Source: Parasporobacterium paucivorans DSM 15970
GTDB lineage: Bacteria > Bacillota > Clostridia > Lachnospirales > Lachnospiraceae
NCBI RefSeq assembly: GCF_900141895.1
Contig: NZ_FQYT01000007.1
Location: forward strand, 1 to 64,000
Reading direction: 5' to 3'
DNA: 64,000 bases
The first letter of the stretch is position 1, and every line of letters begins with the position of its first letter. Below, in pieces: positions 52,866 to 61,572 of the stretch. A program made the position numbers and the translations under genes. Under the pieces are notes generated by a model. That model did no database searches. It had not been told where the DNA came from and was given only the letters and a program-made list of their open reading frames with translations.

Positions 52866-53696
52866 ATGATGAAACAGAAATATATAGTTATTGATGTTCG
52901 TTGGTGCCATGACTGCAACAACTGCTTCATGGGATGCAAAGATGAGCATGTAGACAACAATTGGGAAGGCTATACAGCCGCTCAGCCTCGTCACGGCCAT
53001 CGTTGGATGAACATCGAAAGAAGAGAGCGTGGAAAATATTCCCGTAATGATGTTAAATTCCTTCCGATGCCATGCCAGCATTGCGAAAACGCTCCTTGCG
53101 TTGCAGCTAGCAAAGGCGCTATTACCAGACGTGAAGACGGTATCGTTATGATCGATATGGTAGCAGCAAAAGGAAACAAAGAGCTGGTTGATTCATGTCC
53201 ATACGGAGCAATCTACTGGAATGATGAAGCTGATATCGCTCAGAAATGTACCATGTGTGCACACCTTCTTGACAGCGCTGAATGGGCTCCTAAAATGCCA
53301 AGATGCGTACACAACTGCCCAACAGGATCCATGTCATTCTATGACTGCGAGCCTGAAGAAATGGCTAAACTGGCTGCTGCAGAAGGACTGGAAGCATACA
53401 AGGCTGAACTGGGAACCAACCCACACGTTCTGTACAAAAACCTTTTCATGTTCACCAAAAACTTCGTAGCTGGCGGAATCACCGTTGATGGCGACTGCTT
53501 CGAAAATGCAACAGTAACACTTGAACAAGACGGTAAGGTACTCCAGACCGCTCAGACCAACTTCTTTGGAGATTTCAAATTTGATGGTCTGGAAGATGGT
53601 GAATACACAGTTAAAGTTGATGCTGCTGGCAAAGCACAGTCAAGCAACGTTACAATAGCTGGAAAATCACTGAATCTCGGATTTATCGCGTTTTAA
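52866..53696 (+). CDS. athS: Pyrogallol:phloroglucinol transhydroxylase, small Fe-S subunit
   Basis: 276 residues. Ferredoxin-like domains with three 4Fe-4S sites' worth of cysteines: VRWCHDCNNCFMGCKDEH, PMPCQHCENAPCV, SCPYGAIYW, QKCTMCAHLL and RCVHNCPTG. The last ~80 residues (VAGGITVDGDCFENATVTLEQDG ... GDFKFDGLEDGEYTVKVDA) form a transthyretin/CnaB-like domain, the same domain order as the Pelobacter small subunit. AAAGGAG lies before the tandem ATGATG (52866/52869). It follows athL by 33 bp and forms the heterodimer with it. Confidence 0.93.
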   Translation: MMKQKYIVIDVRWCHDCNNCFMGCKDEHVDNNWEGYTAAQPRHGHRWMNIERRERGKYSRNDVKFLPMPCQHCENAPCVAASKGAITRREDGIVMIDMVAAKGNKELVDSCPYGAIYWNDEADIAQKCTMCAHLLDSAEWAPKMPRCVHNCPTGSMSFYDCEPEEMAKLAAAEGLEAYKAELGTNPHVLYKNLFMFTKNFVAGGITVDGDCFENATVTLEQDGKVLQTAQTNFFGDFKFDGLEDGEYTVKVDAAGKAQSSNVTIAGKSLNLGFIAF

Positions 53697-53718
53697 TATT
53701 GAAAGGACGTATTAACGT

Positions 53719-54273
53719 ATGAAGAAATTAGTAATATACAACGGAAGTCCCCGTATGGATGGAAACACCGTAACTCTTTTAAATCTCGTGGCACAGGGTG
53801 CAAGGGATAATGGCGCGGAAGTGGATTTTTACACTCTGTTCAAAATGAAGTTTATGGCTTGCCAGAGCTGCTTTGGATGCCGCATGAATGACGACTGTGT
53901 GATTAAAGATGAGTTGCACACCGCCCTTCAGAAGGTCAAAGAAGCGGATGCAGTGGTAATCGGTTCTCCGATTTACTTCATGCAGATGTCAGGACCGGTA
54001 AAGAACTTATATGACAGATTGTTCCCTTTGGTTGGCCAGGACGGCACACCGAGGTTCGGGACGAAGAAGATTGCGACCGTCTATTCACAGGGAATGGAAG
54101 ATGAGCATGCTTATGATTCCTACTTTGACTACATTTCTTCTACGTATCCTGCTTACGGATTTGAATGGGCCGGCAACATTGTGTGCACCCAGGCGAATAA
54201 TCCGGAATCTGCGGAACATAACCAGGAATTAAAGATTCGTGCCTATGAGTTAGGAAAGCAACTTGCATTGTAA
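53719..54273 (+). CDS. NAD(P)H-dependent FMN reductase/flavodoxin-like protein
   Basis: 184 residues; flavodoxin-fold IsfD/NADPH-FMN reductase type: YNGSPRMDGNTVTLLN (FMN phosphate loop, residues 7-22), FMACQSCFGCRMNDDCVIKDEL with a CX2CX2C-like cluster or redox cysteines, and GSPIYFMQMSGPVKNLYDRLF. GAAAGG precedes the ATG, 22 bp after athS, so it is in the athLS operon. It might keep the transhydroxylase cofactor or co-substrate reduced, or reduce a ring intermediate; the role is inferred from position. Confidence 0.82.
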   Translation: MKKLVIYNGSPRMDGNTVTLLNLVAQGARDNGAEVDFYTLFKMKFMACQSCFGCRMNDDCVIKDELHTALQKVKEADAVVIGSPIYFMQMSGPVKNLYDRLFPLVGQDGTPRFGTKKIATVYSQGMEDEHAYDSYFDYISSTYPAYGFEWAGNIVCTQANNPESAEHNQELKIRAYELGKQLAL

Positions 54274-54310
54274 TCATTTTGCTGAATTTTAACTCCTCAA
54301 ATTGAGAGGG

Positions 54311-54341
54311 ATGGAAGGCCTTGGCCTTCCATCTTTTTTTT
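54311..54341 (+). terminator. Terminator of the athLS operon
   Basis: ATGGAAGGCC/GGCCTTCCAT 10-bp stem with a two-base loop centre, then C and eight T. Confidence 0.92.
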
Positions 54342-54365
54342 GCTGTATATATTTATAGGGCACAA

Positions 54366-54385
54366 AAAAAGGACCCATAGGGCCC
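54366..54385 (-). terminator. Terminator of the GntR gene
   Basis: On the minus strand GGGCCC-TAT-GGGTCC followed by seven T, just after the GntR stop. Confidence 0.7.
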
Positions 54386-54398
54386 AAGTTACAAGTTG

Positions 54399-55091
54399 TT
54401 AAAATTTGATTCTGAATAATAATTTATCAATATGATACTGACGGATATTCTGGTAGTGGTTCTTCATAGCAGCGGCAGCGGCGTCCGGATCCCGGGAGAG
54501 GAAAGCATCCAGTACGGCTTTGTGTTCCCGGGAGGAACGGCTTGCCTGGGTACGCTCTTCTGTTGCGGTGGCTTTAAAACGGGAGCTCTGGGCATCTAAT
54601 GGCTCGAACTGCTCCATCAATCTCTGGTTGCCGGAATTGACAATGAAGAACTGGTGGAAGTCGTGGTCCCAGCGGACAAAATCGTTTATATCGTCGGATT
54701 GCAGGGATGCCTCCATGGAATGAAAAATATCGGATATTTTCTGCACGGGAATGCGGTCGTAGTTCTGGATGCAGCGCTGTATGGCGTAAATCTGCATGAT
54801 CTCCATCAGGTCATAAACCTCCAGAATGTCCTCGATGGTATATTCCGGAACGGTCGCCCCCTGACCGGGCACAAATTTCAGAAGTCCCTCGTGGGTCAGC
54901 TGGTTCAAGGCATCCCGGATGGGCGTGCGGCTCATGTCGTACATCTCGCTGAGTTTTCTTTCGGACAAAACGGTGCCGGATGGGAAGACATGGCTGGTAA
55001 GCGCGTTTTTAATATAATTATATGCCTGGGATTTCTTGTTTTCAAATTCTTCAGACGCTATGGGGCTATTGACGATGTTTGTCTCTTTCAT
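54399..55091 (-). CDS. GntR-family (FCD) transcriptional regulator
   Basis: 230 residues: winged helix with VFPSGTVLSERKLSEMYDMSRTPIRDALNQLTHEGLLKFVPGQGATVPEY (residues ~35-85) and an all-helical FCD effector domain with metal-ligand pattern D...H in RWDHDFHQFFIVNSGN and H in SSREHKAVLDAFLSRD. Such regulators usually bind small organic acids. Divergent from the molybdenum cofactor operon and convergent to athLS, so it could control either. It has none of the TTGACT/19-bp promoter elements. Confidence 0.9.
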   Translation of the reverse strand: MKETNIVNSPIASEEFENKKSQAYNYIKNALTSHVFPSGTVLSERKLSEMYDMSRTPIRDALNQLTHEGLLKFVPGQGATVPEYTIEDILEVYDLMEIMQIYAIQRCIQNYDRIPVQKISDIFHSMEASLQSDDINDFVRWDHDFHQFFIVNSGNQRLMEQFEPLDAQSSRFKATATEERTQASRSSREHKAVLDAFLSRDPDAAAAAMKNHYQNIRQYHIDKLLFRIKF

Positions 55092-55218
55092 TGATTTTCC
55101 TCACTCTGGATTAAGAATCTTTGCATTTTATTGGATTCTATCATGAATATACAGGTGGTATTTATGCGAAATACCATTTACTTATCGAGATTATGCAACA
55201 TAATTATAACCTAAAAGA

Positions 55219-55247
55219 TTGAGAATATCCAGCAGTTGTGATATAAT
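55219..55247 (+). promoter_or_regulatory. Promoter of the molybdenum cofactor operon
   Basis: TTGAGA (55219-55224), 17 bp, TATAAT (55242-55247). The transcript start is predicted near 55254, 230 nt before the first gene. Confidence 0.75.
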
Positions 55248-55257
55248 CCAAGAAACA

Positions 55258-55450
55258 AAACTCCGAACTTGAATTTCTAAGGCGAAAGCTATGAATTCAA
55301 GCCTGAATGTTTCACGACATTCACAGGGTACTGCTGGAAACGGCATTGCCTTCCGTTATTAGAAGGAGATATTTTATCAAAGCATTCATTGTATGATGCC
55401 GGGTTTATGACCTGATGATAGAACCTCTGCCTTTGACAGGGGTTTTTTAT
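55258..55450 (+). promoter_or_regulatory. Candidate Moco-type riboswitch with terminator
   Basis: A leader of about 190 nt folds into several hairpins. An 8-bp CTTGAATT/AATTCAAG arm is capped by GGCGAAAGC. Next come CCTGAATG with CATTCACAGG, TGCTG-GAAA-CGGCA with a GNRA loop, and CCTTC/GAAGG. It ends in an intrinsic terminator (55422-55429 with 55437-55444, T-run to 55448) located before the ribosome site. Multi-arm aptamer plus terminator upstream of molybdenum cofactor genes is the layout of Moco (or Tuco) riboswitches. I cannot align it to the known consensus by eye, so the class is tentative. Confidence 0.55.
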
Positions 55451-55483
55451 TTGTCCAAATTCAGTATTAAGGAGAATAATCAT

Positions 55484-57199
55484 ATGGCATTTCATACACC
55501 AGTTGTGTCTTTTGTAGGGTATTCGGGCTCAGGAAAGACCACATTCATAGAGAAACTGATACCTGAGCTGAAGAGAAAAAATCTAAGAATTGCCGTAATA
55601 AAGCATGATGCGCACGAATTCGATATAGATCGGGAAGGCAAGGATACCTGGAAGTTTGCACAGGCAGGAGCGGATATCATATCCATATCCTCCCGGACCA
55701 AGATGGCCCTGATTGAGAAGACGCCCGTGGAGCTCACTCTGGCAGAGATCATGCTCAATGTCCGGGATGTGGACCTCATCATCGCGGAAGGATACAGAGC
55801 GGGAGGAGCCCCCAAGATAGGCGTATACAGGGAGGCTTCCGGCCACGAGCTGTCCGTTCCGGTGCAGGAATTAGAGGCACTCGTCTGCGACAGGAAGATT
55901 ACCGATGAGATTCCCTGTTTCGGTCTGGATGATGTAAGCGGAATGGCCGATTTCCTTGTGGAACATTTCGTCCGCAGGATTCCCTTTGGGATTCCCCTGG
56001 GGGAAGCGCTGAAGAAGCTGGAAGATATCCCGGTAGAGCTTACGTATGAAGAGGTCGGCATTGACAAGTCCAGAGGAAGGGTTCTGGCGGAGACGGTCAT
56101 TGCCAAAGAGATGATACCTCCTTTTTCCCGTTCGCCCCTGGATGGATACGCATTCCGCGCATCGGATACCGAAAATGCATCCAGAAAAGCACCCGTGACC
56201 CTGCAGATTACCGAGGAAATCCCTGCTGGCACTTACCCGCAGAAAGAAGTGCTTCCAGGTACCGCGGCGAAAATCCTGACAGGAGCTCCAATTCCAAAAG
56301 GTGCAGATGCAGTGACCAGGTATGAGGATACAGAATTTGACTCGGACACAGTCACCCTGTTTCAGTGCTATAAGCCGCATTCCAACATTGTGGACGCAGG
56401 AGAGGATATTGCCCTGGGAACGGAAGTCGTGACAGAAGGCACGGTCATAACGCCCTCCATTGCAGGACTGCTGGCTTCCCTAGGCGTTGCAAGACCCCGC
56501 GTGGTGCGAAAGCCGGTCATTAGCATCGTCAATACAGGCGATGAGCTGCTGGATGTGAACATGCCCCTGGAACCGGCCAAAATCCGCAACAGCAGCCATT
56601 ATACCCTGGGCGGGTATATGGAAGAGACTGGAGTCACGGTTCTGGATGGAGGCATAGCCAGGGATACAGCCCAGGAAATAGCCCGGTCCATCAGGACGGC
56701 TTTAGCCTTCTCAGATATGGTCGTCACCACCGGCGGCGTATCGGTGGGGGATTATGACCTGGTGAAGGACGCCCTGAAGCTTTTGGGCGCCGAAACCCTG
56801 TTCTGGAAAATTGCCATCAAGCCAGGAGGCGCCGTTGTGGCTGCCGTGCTGGACAAGAAACTGATTCTGGGACTTTCCGGAAATCCGGCTTCGGCCCTGG
56901 TAACCTTGCAGCTGCTGGGGATTCCTTTTATCCACAGACTGATGGGACGCAGTGAGTGCGGCCTTCGGAAAGTGCAGGTGGCTATGTGCCGGAATTATAT
57001 GAAACCAAGTCCGACGGGAAGATATATCCGGGGACGCCTGACGATCGAAGAGGGAAAGGCTTGCTTTGAACCCATCGAATCCCAGGAAAACGGCTCCATT
57101 TCCTCCATGAAAGGATGCAACCTGATTGCGGAAATCAAACCGGGAACCCTTACCATAGAGAAAAATCAGATGATCGATGCCTATTGGTTATATAGCTAA
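55484..57199 (+). CDS. moeA: MobB-MoeA fusion, molybdenum insertion protein
   Basis: 571 residues. The first ~165 are MobB-like: P-loop GYSGSGKTTF (12-21), KHDAHEFDIDREGKDTWKFAQAGAD and the GYRAGGAPKIGVYR segment. The rest is MoeA: PPFSRSPLDGYAFRASD, TGAPIPKGADAV, SIVNTGDELLD, VTTGGVSVGDYDLVKDAL, GLSGNPASALVTLQLL. MoeA ligates molybdate to adenylated molybdopterin; MobB aids dinucleotide cofactor formation. ATG 55484 with AAGGAG upstream and the terminator before it rule out the ATG at 55415. Transhydroxylase needs the MGD form, so a MobA must be encoded elsewhere. Confidence 0.93.
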   Translation: MAFHTPVVSFVGYSGSGKTTFIEKLIPELKRKNLRIAVIKHDAHEFDIDREGKDTWKFAQAGADIISISSRTKMALIEKTPVELTLAEIMLNVRDVDLIIAEGYRAGGAPKIGVYREASGHELSVPVQELEALVCDRKITDEIPCFGLDDVSGMADFLVEHFVRRIPFGIPLGEALKKLEDIPVELTYEEVGIDKSRGRVLAETVIAKEMIPPFSRSPLDGYAFRASDTENASRKAPVTLQITEEIPAGTYPQKEVLPGTAAKILTGAPIPKGADAVTRYEDTEFDSDTVTLFQCYKPHSNIVDAGEDIALGTEVVTEGTVITPSIAGLLASLGVARPRVVRKPVISIVNTGDELLDVNMPLEPAKIRNSSHYTLGGYMEETGVTVLDGGIARDTAQEIARSIRTALAFSDMVVTTGGVSVGDYDLVKDALKLLGAETLFWKIAIKPGGAVVAAVLDKKLILGLSGNPASALVTLQLLGIPFIHRLMGRSECGLRKVQVAMCRNYMKPSPTGRYIRGRLTIEEGKACFEPIESQENGSISSMKGCNLIAEIKPGTLTIEKNQMIDAYWLYS

Positions 57200-57210
57200 G
57201 GAGAAAAAAT

Positions 57211-58158
57211 ATGAAAGATACATTTAACAGGGATATATATTATTTGAGACTTTCCGTAACAGACTTTTGCAACCTGCGCTGTAAATACTGCATGCCTGCT
57301 GACGGTGTGGAACATATGGAGCATGAGGACATCATGTCTGTGGAGGAAATCGAAAAAGTCGTCAGGGCATCCGCAAAGAGCGGCATCCGCAAAATCAGGC
57401 TGACAGGCGGAGAACCCCTTGTACGCAAAGGTATCGTGTCTATCTGCGAAAAAGTTTCTGCCGTGGAGGGAATCGAGGAAGTGTGCATGACCACCAATGG
57501 AATCCTGCTTCCGAAATTCGCCAAAGACCTGAAGGCGGCTGGACTGCACAGGCTCAACATCAGCCTGGATACCCTGAACCCGGAGAAATATGCGGACATC
57601 ACCAGGGGCGGAAAGCTCTCGGATGTTCTGGACGGAATACGCAGCGCGGAGGAAGCCGGGTTCACCAACCTGAAGCTGAATGTAGTGCTGATGGGCGGCC
57701 ACAATGACGATGAGATCGTGGATTTTGTGAACCTGACCAGAGACAATGCCATCCAGGTCCGTTTTATCGAGTTGATGCCGATGGGACAGTGCCAGGACTG
57801 GGACCACAACGTATTCCTGACAGCCGAGACCGTCCTCGAAAAAGTGGATGGACTGCAGCTGGAGAGGACAGAAGGCGTGGCCACTCTGTACAAACTGGAC
57901 GGCGCCAAAGGTTCCGTAGGACTTATCCGCCCGATGAGCAACCATTTCTGCCCGACCTGCAACCGCGTGCGCATCACCTCGGACGGGCGCCTCAAGGCCT
58001 GCCTCCATTCAGAGCATGAAGTGAACCTGAGGGGGCTCGAAGAGGAGCTGCTGGAGAGCACTATCCGGGAGGCCATCAGCCACAAACCCCAGAATTTCAA
58101 CCTGAGCACCGAATGTCCGAGCCAGAGCAAAAGATATATGAACCAGATAGGAGGCTGA
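57211..58158 (+). CDS. moaA: GTP 3',8-cyclase MoaA
   Basis: 315-residue radical SAM enzyme for the first step of molybdopterin synthesis. N-terminal cluster CNLRCKYC (C-X3-C-X2-C, residues 18-25), RLTGGEPLVRKG, and the C-terminal GTP-binding cluster CPTCNRVRITSDGRLKACL (C-X2-C-X13-C). It ends in the conserved Gly-Gly needed for activity. GGAG precedes the ATG, 11 bp after moeA. Confidence 0.97.
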   Translation: MKDTFNRDIYYLRLSVTDFCNLRCKYCMPADGVEHMEHEDIMSVEEIEKVVRASAKSGIRKIRLTGGEPLVRKGIVSICEKVSAVEGIEEVCMTTNGILLPKFAKDLKAAGLHRLNISLDTLNPEKYADITRGGKLSDVLDGIRSAEEAGFTNLKLNVVLMGGHNDDEIVDFVNLTRDNAIQVRFIELMPMGQCQDWDHNVFLTAETVLEKVDGLQLERTEGVATLYKLDGAKGSVGLIRPMSNHFCPTCNRVRITSDGRLKACLHSEHEVNLRGLEEELLESTIREAISHKPQNFNLSTECPSQSKRYMNQIGG

Positions 58159-58160
58159 TT

Positions 58161-58643
58161 ATGGAAGGATTAACACATTTTAATAAAGAGGGCAGAGCCA
58201 CCATGGTGGACGTGTCCGACAAGGCCATCACAACCAGGACAGCCACAGCCTGTGCCACGGTCAAACTCAACGAAAATACATACAAGCTTGTCCGGGAAGG
58301 CAAGATGAAGAAAGGGGACGTGCTGGCGGTTGCCCAGGTAGCCGGAATCATGGCGGCAAAGAAGACCCCCGATATAATACCCATGTGCCATCCCATCGCC
58401 CTGACCAAGGTGGATATTTCCTACGAAATGGATGACGAAAAGAGCACCATCTACATTGAAAGCACCACAAAATGCAAGGGGGAAACGGGTGTGGAAATGG
58501 AAGCCCTTACAGCGGCCTCCGCATGCGCCCTTACCATATATGATATGTGCAAAGCGATACAGAGAGACATTGAAATAAGCGATATCCACCTGCTGACGAA
58601 GTCAGGCGGAAAAAGCGGCGATTATAATTACAAAGGAGAATAA
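58161..58643 (+). CDS. moaC: Cyclic pyranopterin monophosphate synthase MoaC
   Basis: 160 residues; acts after MoaA. Conserved blocks: LTHFNKEGRATMVDVSDKAITTRTATA, MKKGDVLAVAQVAGIMAAKKTPDIIPMCHPIALTKVDI, GVEMEALTAASACALTIYDMCKA and LTKSGGKSGDY. ATG 58161 has AGGAGG upstream and starts two bases after the moaA stop. Confidence 0.97.
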   Translation: MEGLTHFNKEGRATMVDVSDKAITTRTATACATVKLNENTYKLVREGKMKKGDVLAVAQVAGIMAAKKTPDIIPMCHPIALTKVDISYEMDDEKSTIYIESTTKCKGETGVEMEALTAASACALTIYDMCKAIQRDIEISDIHLLTKSGGKSGDYNYKGE

Positions 58644-58647
58644 GAAA

Positions 58648-59082
58648 ATGGCTACAGTAACTTCCGTAAATATCAGTGAAAAAAAAGGCGTCAGGAAAAA
58701 CAGGGTCGATGAGATCGTTTTGAAGAGAGAAGTAGGGATTGAAGGAGATGCCCATGCAGGCAATTGGCACAGACAGATCAGCCTTCTGGCAGAGGAGAGC
58801 GTGGACAAGGCGAAACAGATAATTCCGGGGCTTACTCCCGGAGCGTTCGCAGAAAACATCAACACCAGAGGAATGGAGCTGTTCACGCTGCCGGTAGGAA
58901 CCAGACTGAAGATCGGTTCTGCCCTGACGGAAGTGACACAGATCGGCAAGCAGTGCCATGACAGCGGATGTGCCATCAAAAAAGCGACCGGAGACTGCGT
59001 AATGCCCAGAGAAGGAATCTTTGTCCAGGTTTTAGAAGACGGAACAGTAAAATCTGGAGATGAAATTACAATAATAGAATAA
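58648..59082 (+). CDS. MOSC-domain protein
   Basis: 144 residues matching stand-alone MOSC proteins: VTSVNISEKKGVRKN, GIEGDAHAGNWHRQISLLAEES, PGAFAENINTRGMEL, LPVGTRLKIG and the conserved Cys in IGKQCHDSGCAI. MOSC domains bind the molybdenum cofactor and may transfer sulfur to it. Lies in the cofactor operon four bases after moaC. Confidence 0.9.
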   Translation: MATVTSVNISEKKGVRKNRVDEIVLKREVGIEGDAHAGNWHRQISLLAEESVDKAKQIIPGLTPGAFAENINTRGMELFTLPVGTRLKIGSALTEVTQIGKQCHDSGCAIKKATGDCVMPREGIFVQVLEDGTVKSGDEITIIE

Positions 59083-59094
59083 TCGGAGCGTGCC

Positions 59095-60120
59095 ATGAAG
59101 AAAATAAGCGTATATGACAGTGTCGGCCACGTACTGTGCCACGACATGACAAGAATCGTAAAAGGTGAAATGAAAGGACCGCAGTTCAAAAAAGGACATG
59201 TGGTCACGGCAGAAGACATCCCGATGCTTCTTTCAATGGGAAAAGAGAATATCTTTGTGTGGGAGAAGGTAGAAGGAATGGTGCATGAAGATGATGCGGC
59301 CCCCAGACTGAGGGATATCTGCATCAATGAAAATATGTCCGCTTCCGAACCGAGCGAAGGAAAGATAGAGATATTTGCGGACTGTGATGGATTGTTCAAG
59401 GTGGACGTGGAAAGGCTCAATGCCATAAATTCACTGGGTGAGATCATCATTGCCACCAGGCATGGCAACACTCCCGTGAAAAAAGGAGACAAGCTGGTTG
59501 GTACCCGAATCATCCCGCTGATTATAGAAGAAGAGAAGATAGAAGAAGCCGAAAGACTGGCGGGCAAGGAACCTCTGCTTACGCTTCTGCCTTTCAAACC
59601 TATGAAAGTGGGCCTGCTGACCACCGGAAGCGAAATCTTCCATGGAAGGATCAAGGATACCTTCACACCGGTAATCGTAGGAAAACTGGAGAAATACGGC
59701 CTGGAAGTTGCTGAACACAAGCTGGTGGATGACGACGATGAAATGCTGGTAAATTCCATCCTGGAAATGAAAGAAAAAGGCATGGACCTGATTCTTTGCA
59801 CAGGCGGCATGAGTGTGGATCCGGATGATAAGACCCCGGGCGCCATCAAAAAGACCGGGGTGGATATCGTGACCTACGGCGCACCCGTGCTGCCGGGAGC
59901 CATGTTCCTGCTGGGATATTTTGAGGACGGCACCCCGGTCATGGGACTGCCGGGCTGCGTAATGTATGCCAAAGCCACCATATTTGACCTGGTTCTGCCG
60001 AGGATAGCAGCCGGAGAAAAAGTGACCAGAGAAAGCCTGATGGGATTCGGACACGGCGGACTCTGTCTTGGATGCGACGTCTGCGTATTCCCGAACTGCG
60101 GGTTCGGCAAGGGATACTAA
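59095..60120 (+). CDS. Molybdopterin-binding protein with Cys-rich tail
   Basis: 341 residues. Central MoCF (MoeA/MogA-like) domain: KVGLLTTGSEIFHGRIKDTFTPVIVGKLEKYG, LVDDDDEMLVNSILEM, LILCTGGMSVDPDDKTPGAI and LPGAMFLLGYFEDGTPVMGLPGC. The N-terminal ~170 residues lack the MoeA extra domains in usual form. The tail reads C-L-G-C-D-V-C-V-F-P-N-C before GFGKGY: four cysteines in 12 residues, a likely metal or cluster site, and I recall similar tails in homologs. It probably handles molybdopterin insertion for a subset of enzymes. Confidence 0.82.
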   Translation: MKKISVYDSVGHVLCHDMTRIVKGEMKGPQFKKGHVVTAEDIPMLLSMGKENIFVWEKVEGMVHEDDAAPRLRDICINENMSASEPSEGKIEIFADCDGLFKVDVERLNAINSLGEIIIATRHGNTPVKKGDKLVGTRIIPLIIEEEKIEEAERLAGKEPLLTLLPFKPMKVGLLTTGSEIFHGRIKDTFTPVIVGKLEKYGLEVAEHKLVDDDDEMLVNSILEMKEKGMDLILCTGGMSVDPDDKTPGAIKKTGVDIVTYGAPVLPGAMFLLGYFEDGTPVMGLPGCVMYAKATIFDLVLPRIAAGEKVTRESLMGFGHGGLCLGCDVCVFPNCGFGKGY

Positions 60121-60143
60121 AAGGCGCAAAGAAAGGGGAACCT

Positions 60144-60638
60144 ATGTATAGTGCTGCAGTAATAACCGTAAGTGATAAGGGAAGCGCCGGACTCCGGGAA
60201 GACACCGCAGGACCTGCTGTGGAAGAAATCCTCAAAGCCGCCGGCTATGAGATTGTGTACACATCCATCATACCGGATGAAGCAGAAATCATAAAAGATG
60301 AGCTGATAAAAACCGCCGATGAAATGCAGATCGCTCTGGTCGTTACCACCGGGGGGACCGGATTTTCCAAGAGGGACGTAACACCGGAAGCAACCATTGC
60401 CGTATGTGAAAAGCTGACTCCGGGCATACCCGAGGCTATGCGTGCAGAAAGCATGAAAGTGACCAACCGGGCCATCCTGTCCCGGATGGCGGCAGGAATC
60501 AGGGGAGAGACCCTGATCGTCAATCTGCCTGGAAGTCCCAAGGCTGCCAAAGAAAACCTCTTAACGGTTGTTCCATCTTTAGAACATGGTCTGGATATTT
60601 TGAGGGGAAATAAACACGATTGCGCGGTAAATTCATAA
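60144..60638 (+). CDS. mogA: Molybdopterin adenylyltransferase MogA/MoaB type
   Basis: 164 residues; adenylates molybdopterin before metal insertion. MoCF signature: AAVITVSDKGSAGLREDTAGPAVEEIL and LVVTTGGTGFSKRDVTPEATIAVCEKLTPGIPEAMR, then LIVNLPGSPKAAKENL. ATG 60144 follows AAAGGGG; an ATG at 60072 lies inside the previous gene. Last gene of the cofactor operon. Confidence 0.94.
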   Translation: MYSAAVITVSDKGSAGLREDTAGPAVEEILKAAGYEIVYTSIIPDEAEIIKDELIKTADEMQIALVVTTGGTGFSKRDVTPEATIAVCEKLTPGIPEAMRAESMKVTNRAILSRMAAGIRGETLIVNLPGSPKAAKENLLTVVPSLEHGLDILRGNKHDCAVNS

Positions 60639-60643
60639 ACATT

Positions 60644-60683
60644 AGGCTTGTCTGCTGATTTTTTTACAGACTGGCCTTTTTTT
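60644..60683 (+). terminator. Terminator of the molybdenum cofactor operon
   Basis: AGGC..TCTG (60644-60654) pairs with CAGA..GGCCT (60667-60677) with a two-base mismatch, followed by seven T. Confidence 0.75.
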
Positions 60684-60753
60684 GTCGATTTGCATGATAA
60701 ATTATAGTATAATGAACATATACTTTCCACTTCACGAATCCAGGAGGACAGCC

Positions 60754-61572
60754 ATGTCGGATATGTTGAAAAGACAGTTACACAGCATTGCCAAAAAAGA
60801 GGAAAACTTCCTGGGCAGGGCGGAGAACGCGTTTCTCAGGGATACAGTTGCCCCGGTCATGGACAAGATTGAATCAAAGATACCCGAAAAAATCAGGGAA
60901 ACCCTGAATGCGGCATTTTATTCCGGGTTCAGGCTGGTATTTGAGCATGGAGACAAGATTATAGAAAAGTCCTACAACAAGGGAAAACTCGAGCTGAAGC
61001 ACGATGTAAACAATTATGCCGTGGACAAGCTGATGAGCCGTAAGACCCTGGATACTTTGGACCGGGATGCAAACATTACGGCCATAAAAAATGCATCTAT
61101 TTCCGTAGTGGAGGGAGGCGCCCTGGGTGCCTTCGGCATCGGGCTGCCGGATATACCGGTACTGATCGGTCTCATCGTCAAGACCATTTATGAAATTTCC
61201 ATAAGCTACGGCGTGGACTACAAGAGCGACAAAGAAAAGTATTTCATCCTCTTGATCATATGCGGGGCGATGGCCAAAGGAGAGGACCAGAGGACCTTCA
61301 ACCACCAGACCGACAGTTTTGCAGCAAGTCTGGAAAGGGAAGAGGAACCTGTCTTTGACCTTGAGAGGATGATGCGCATCACCTCTAAGATACTTTCCGA
61401 GGCCATGCTGACAGCTAAATTCATTCAGGGCTTTGCCGTCGTAGGTGTGATCGGCGCGGCCGTAAACTACAGAATAATTCGTAAAATCAGCACCTATGCG
61501 GGGCTGAAATACAAAAAGAGATATATCCATAAGAAAATAACAGAGGGGAGAGGAGAAAAACAAGTTGATTAG
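60754..61572 (+). CDS. EcsC-family protein
   Basis: 272 residues. The family core is the glycine-rich, hydrophobic VVEGGALGAFGIGLPDIPVLIGLIVKTIYEISISYGVD near residues 120-160, and a second hydrophobic helix FIQGFAVVGVIGAAVNY near the C-terminus. EcsC proteins are poorly understood and often sit near exporters. ATG 60754 has AGGAGG upstream; an ATG at 60682 lies near the previous terminator and is unlikely. It overlaps the next gene by eight bases. Confidence 0.8.
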   Translation: MSDMLKRQLHSIAKKEENFLGRAENAFLRDTVAPVMDKIESKIPEKIRETLNAAFYSGFRLVFEHGDKIIEKSYNKGKLELKHDVNNYAVDKLMSRKTLDTLDRDANITAIKNASISVVEGGALGAFGIGLPDIPVLIGLIVKTIYEISISYGVDYKSDKEKYFILLIICGAMAKGEDQRTFNHQTDSFAASLEREEEPVFDLERMMRITSKILSEAMLTAKFIQGFAVVGVIGAAVNYRIIRKISTYAGLKYKKRYIHKKITEGRGEKQVD

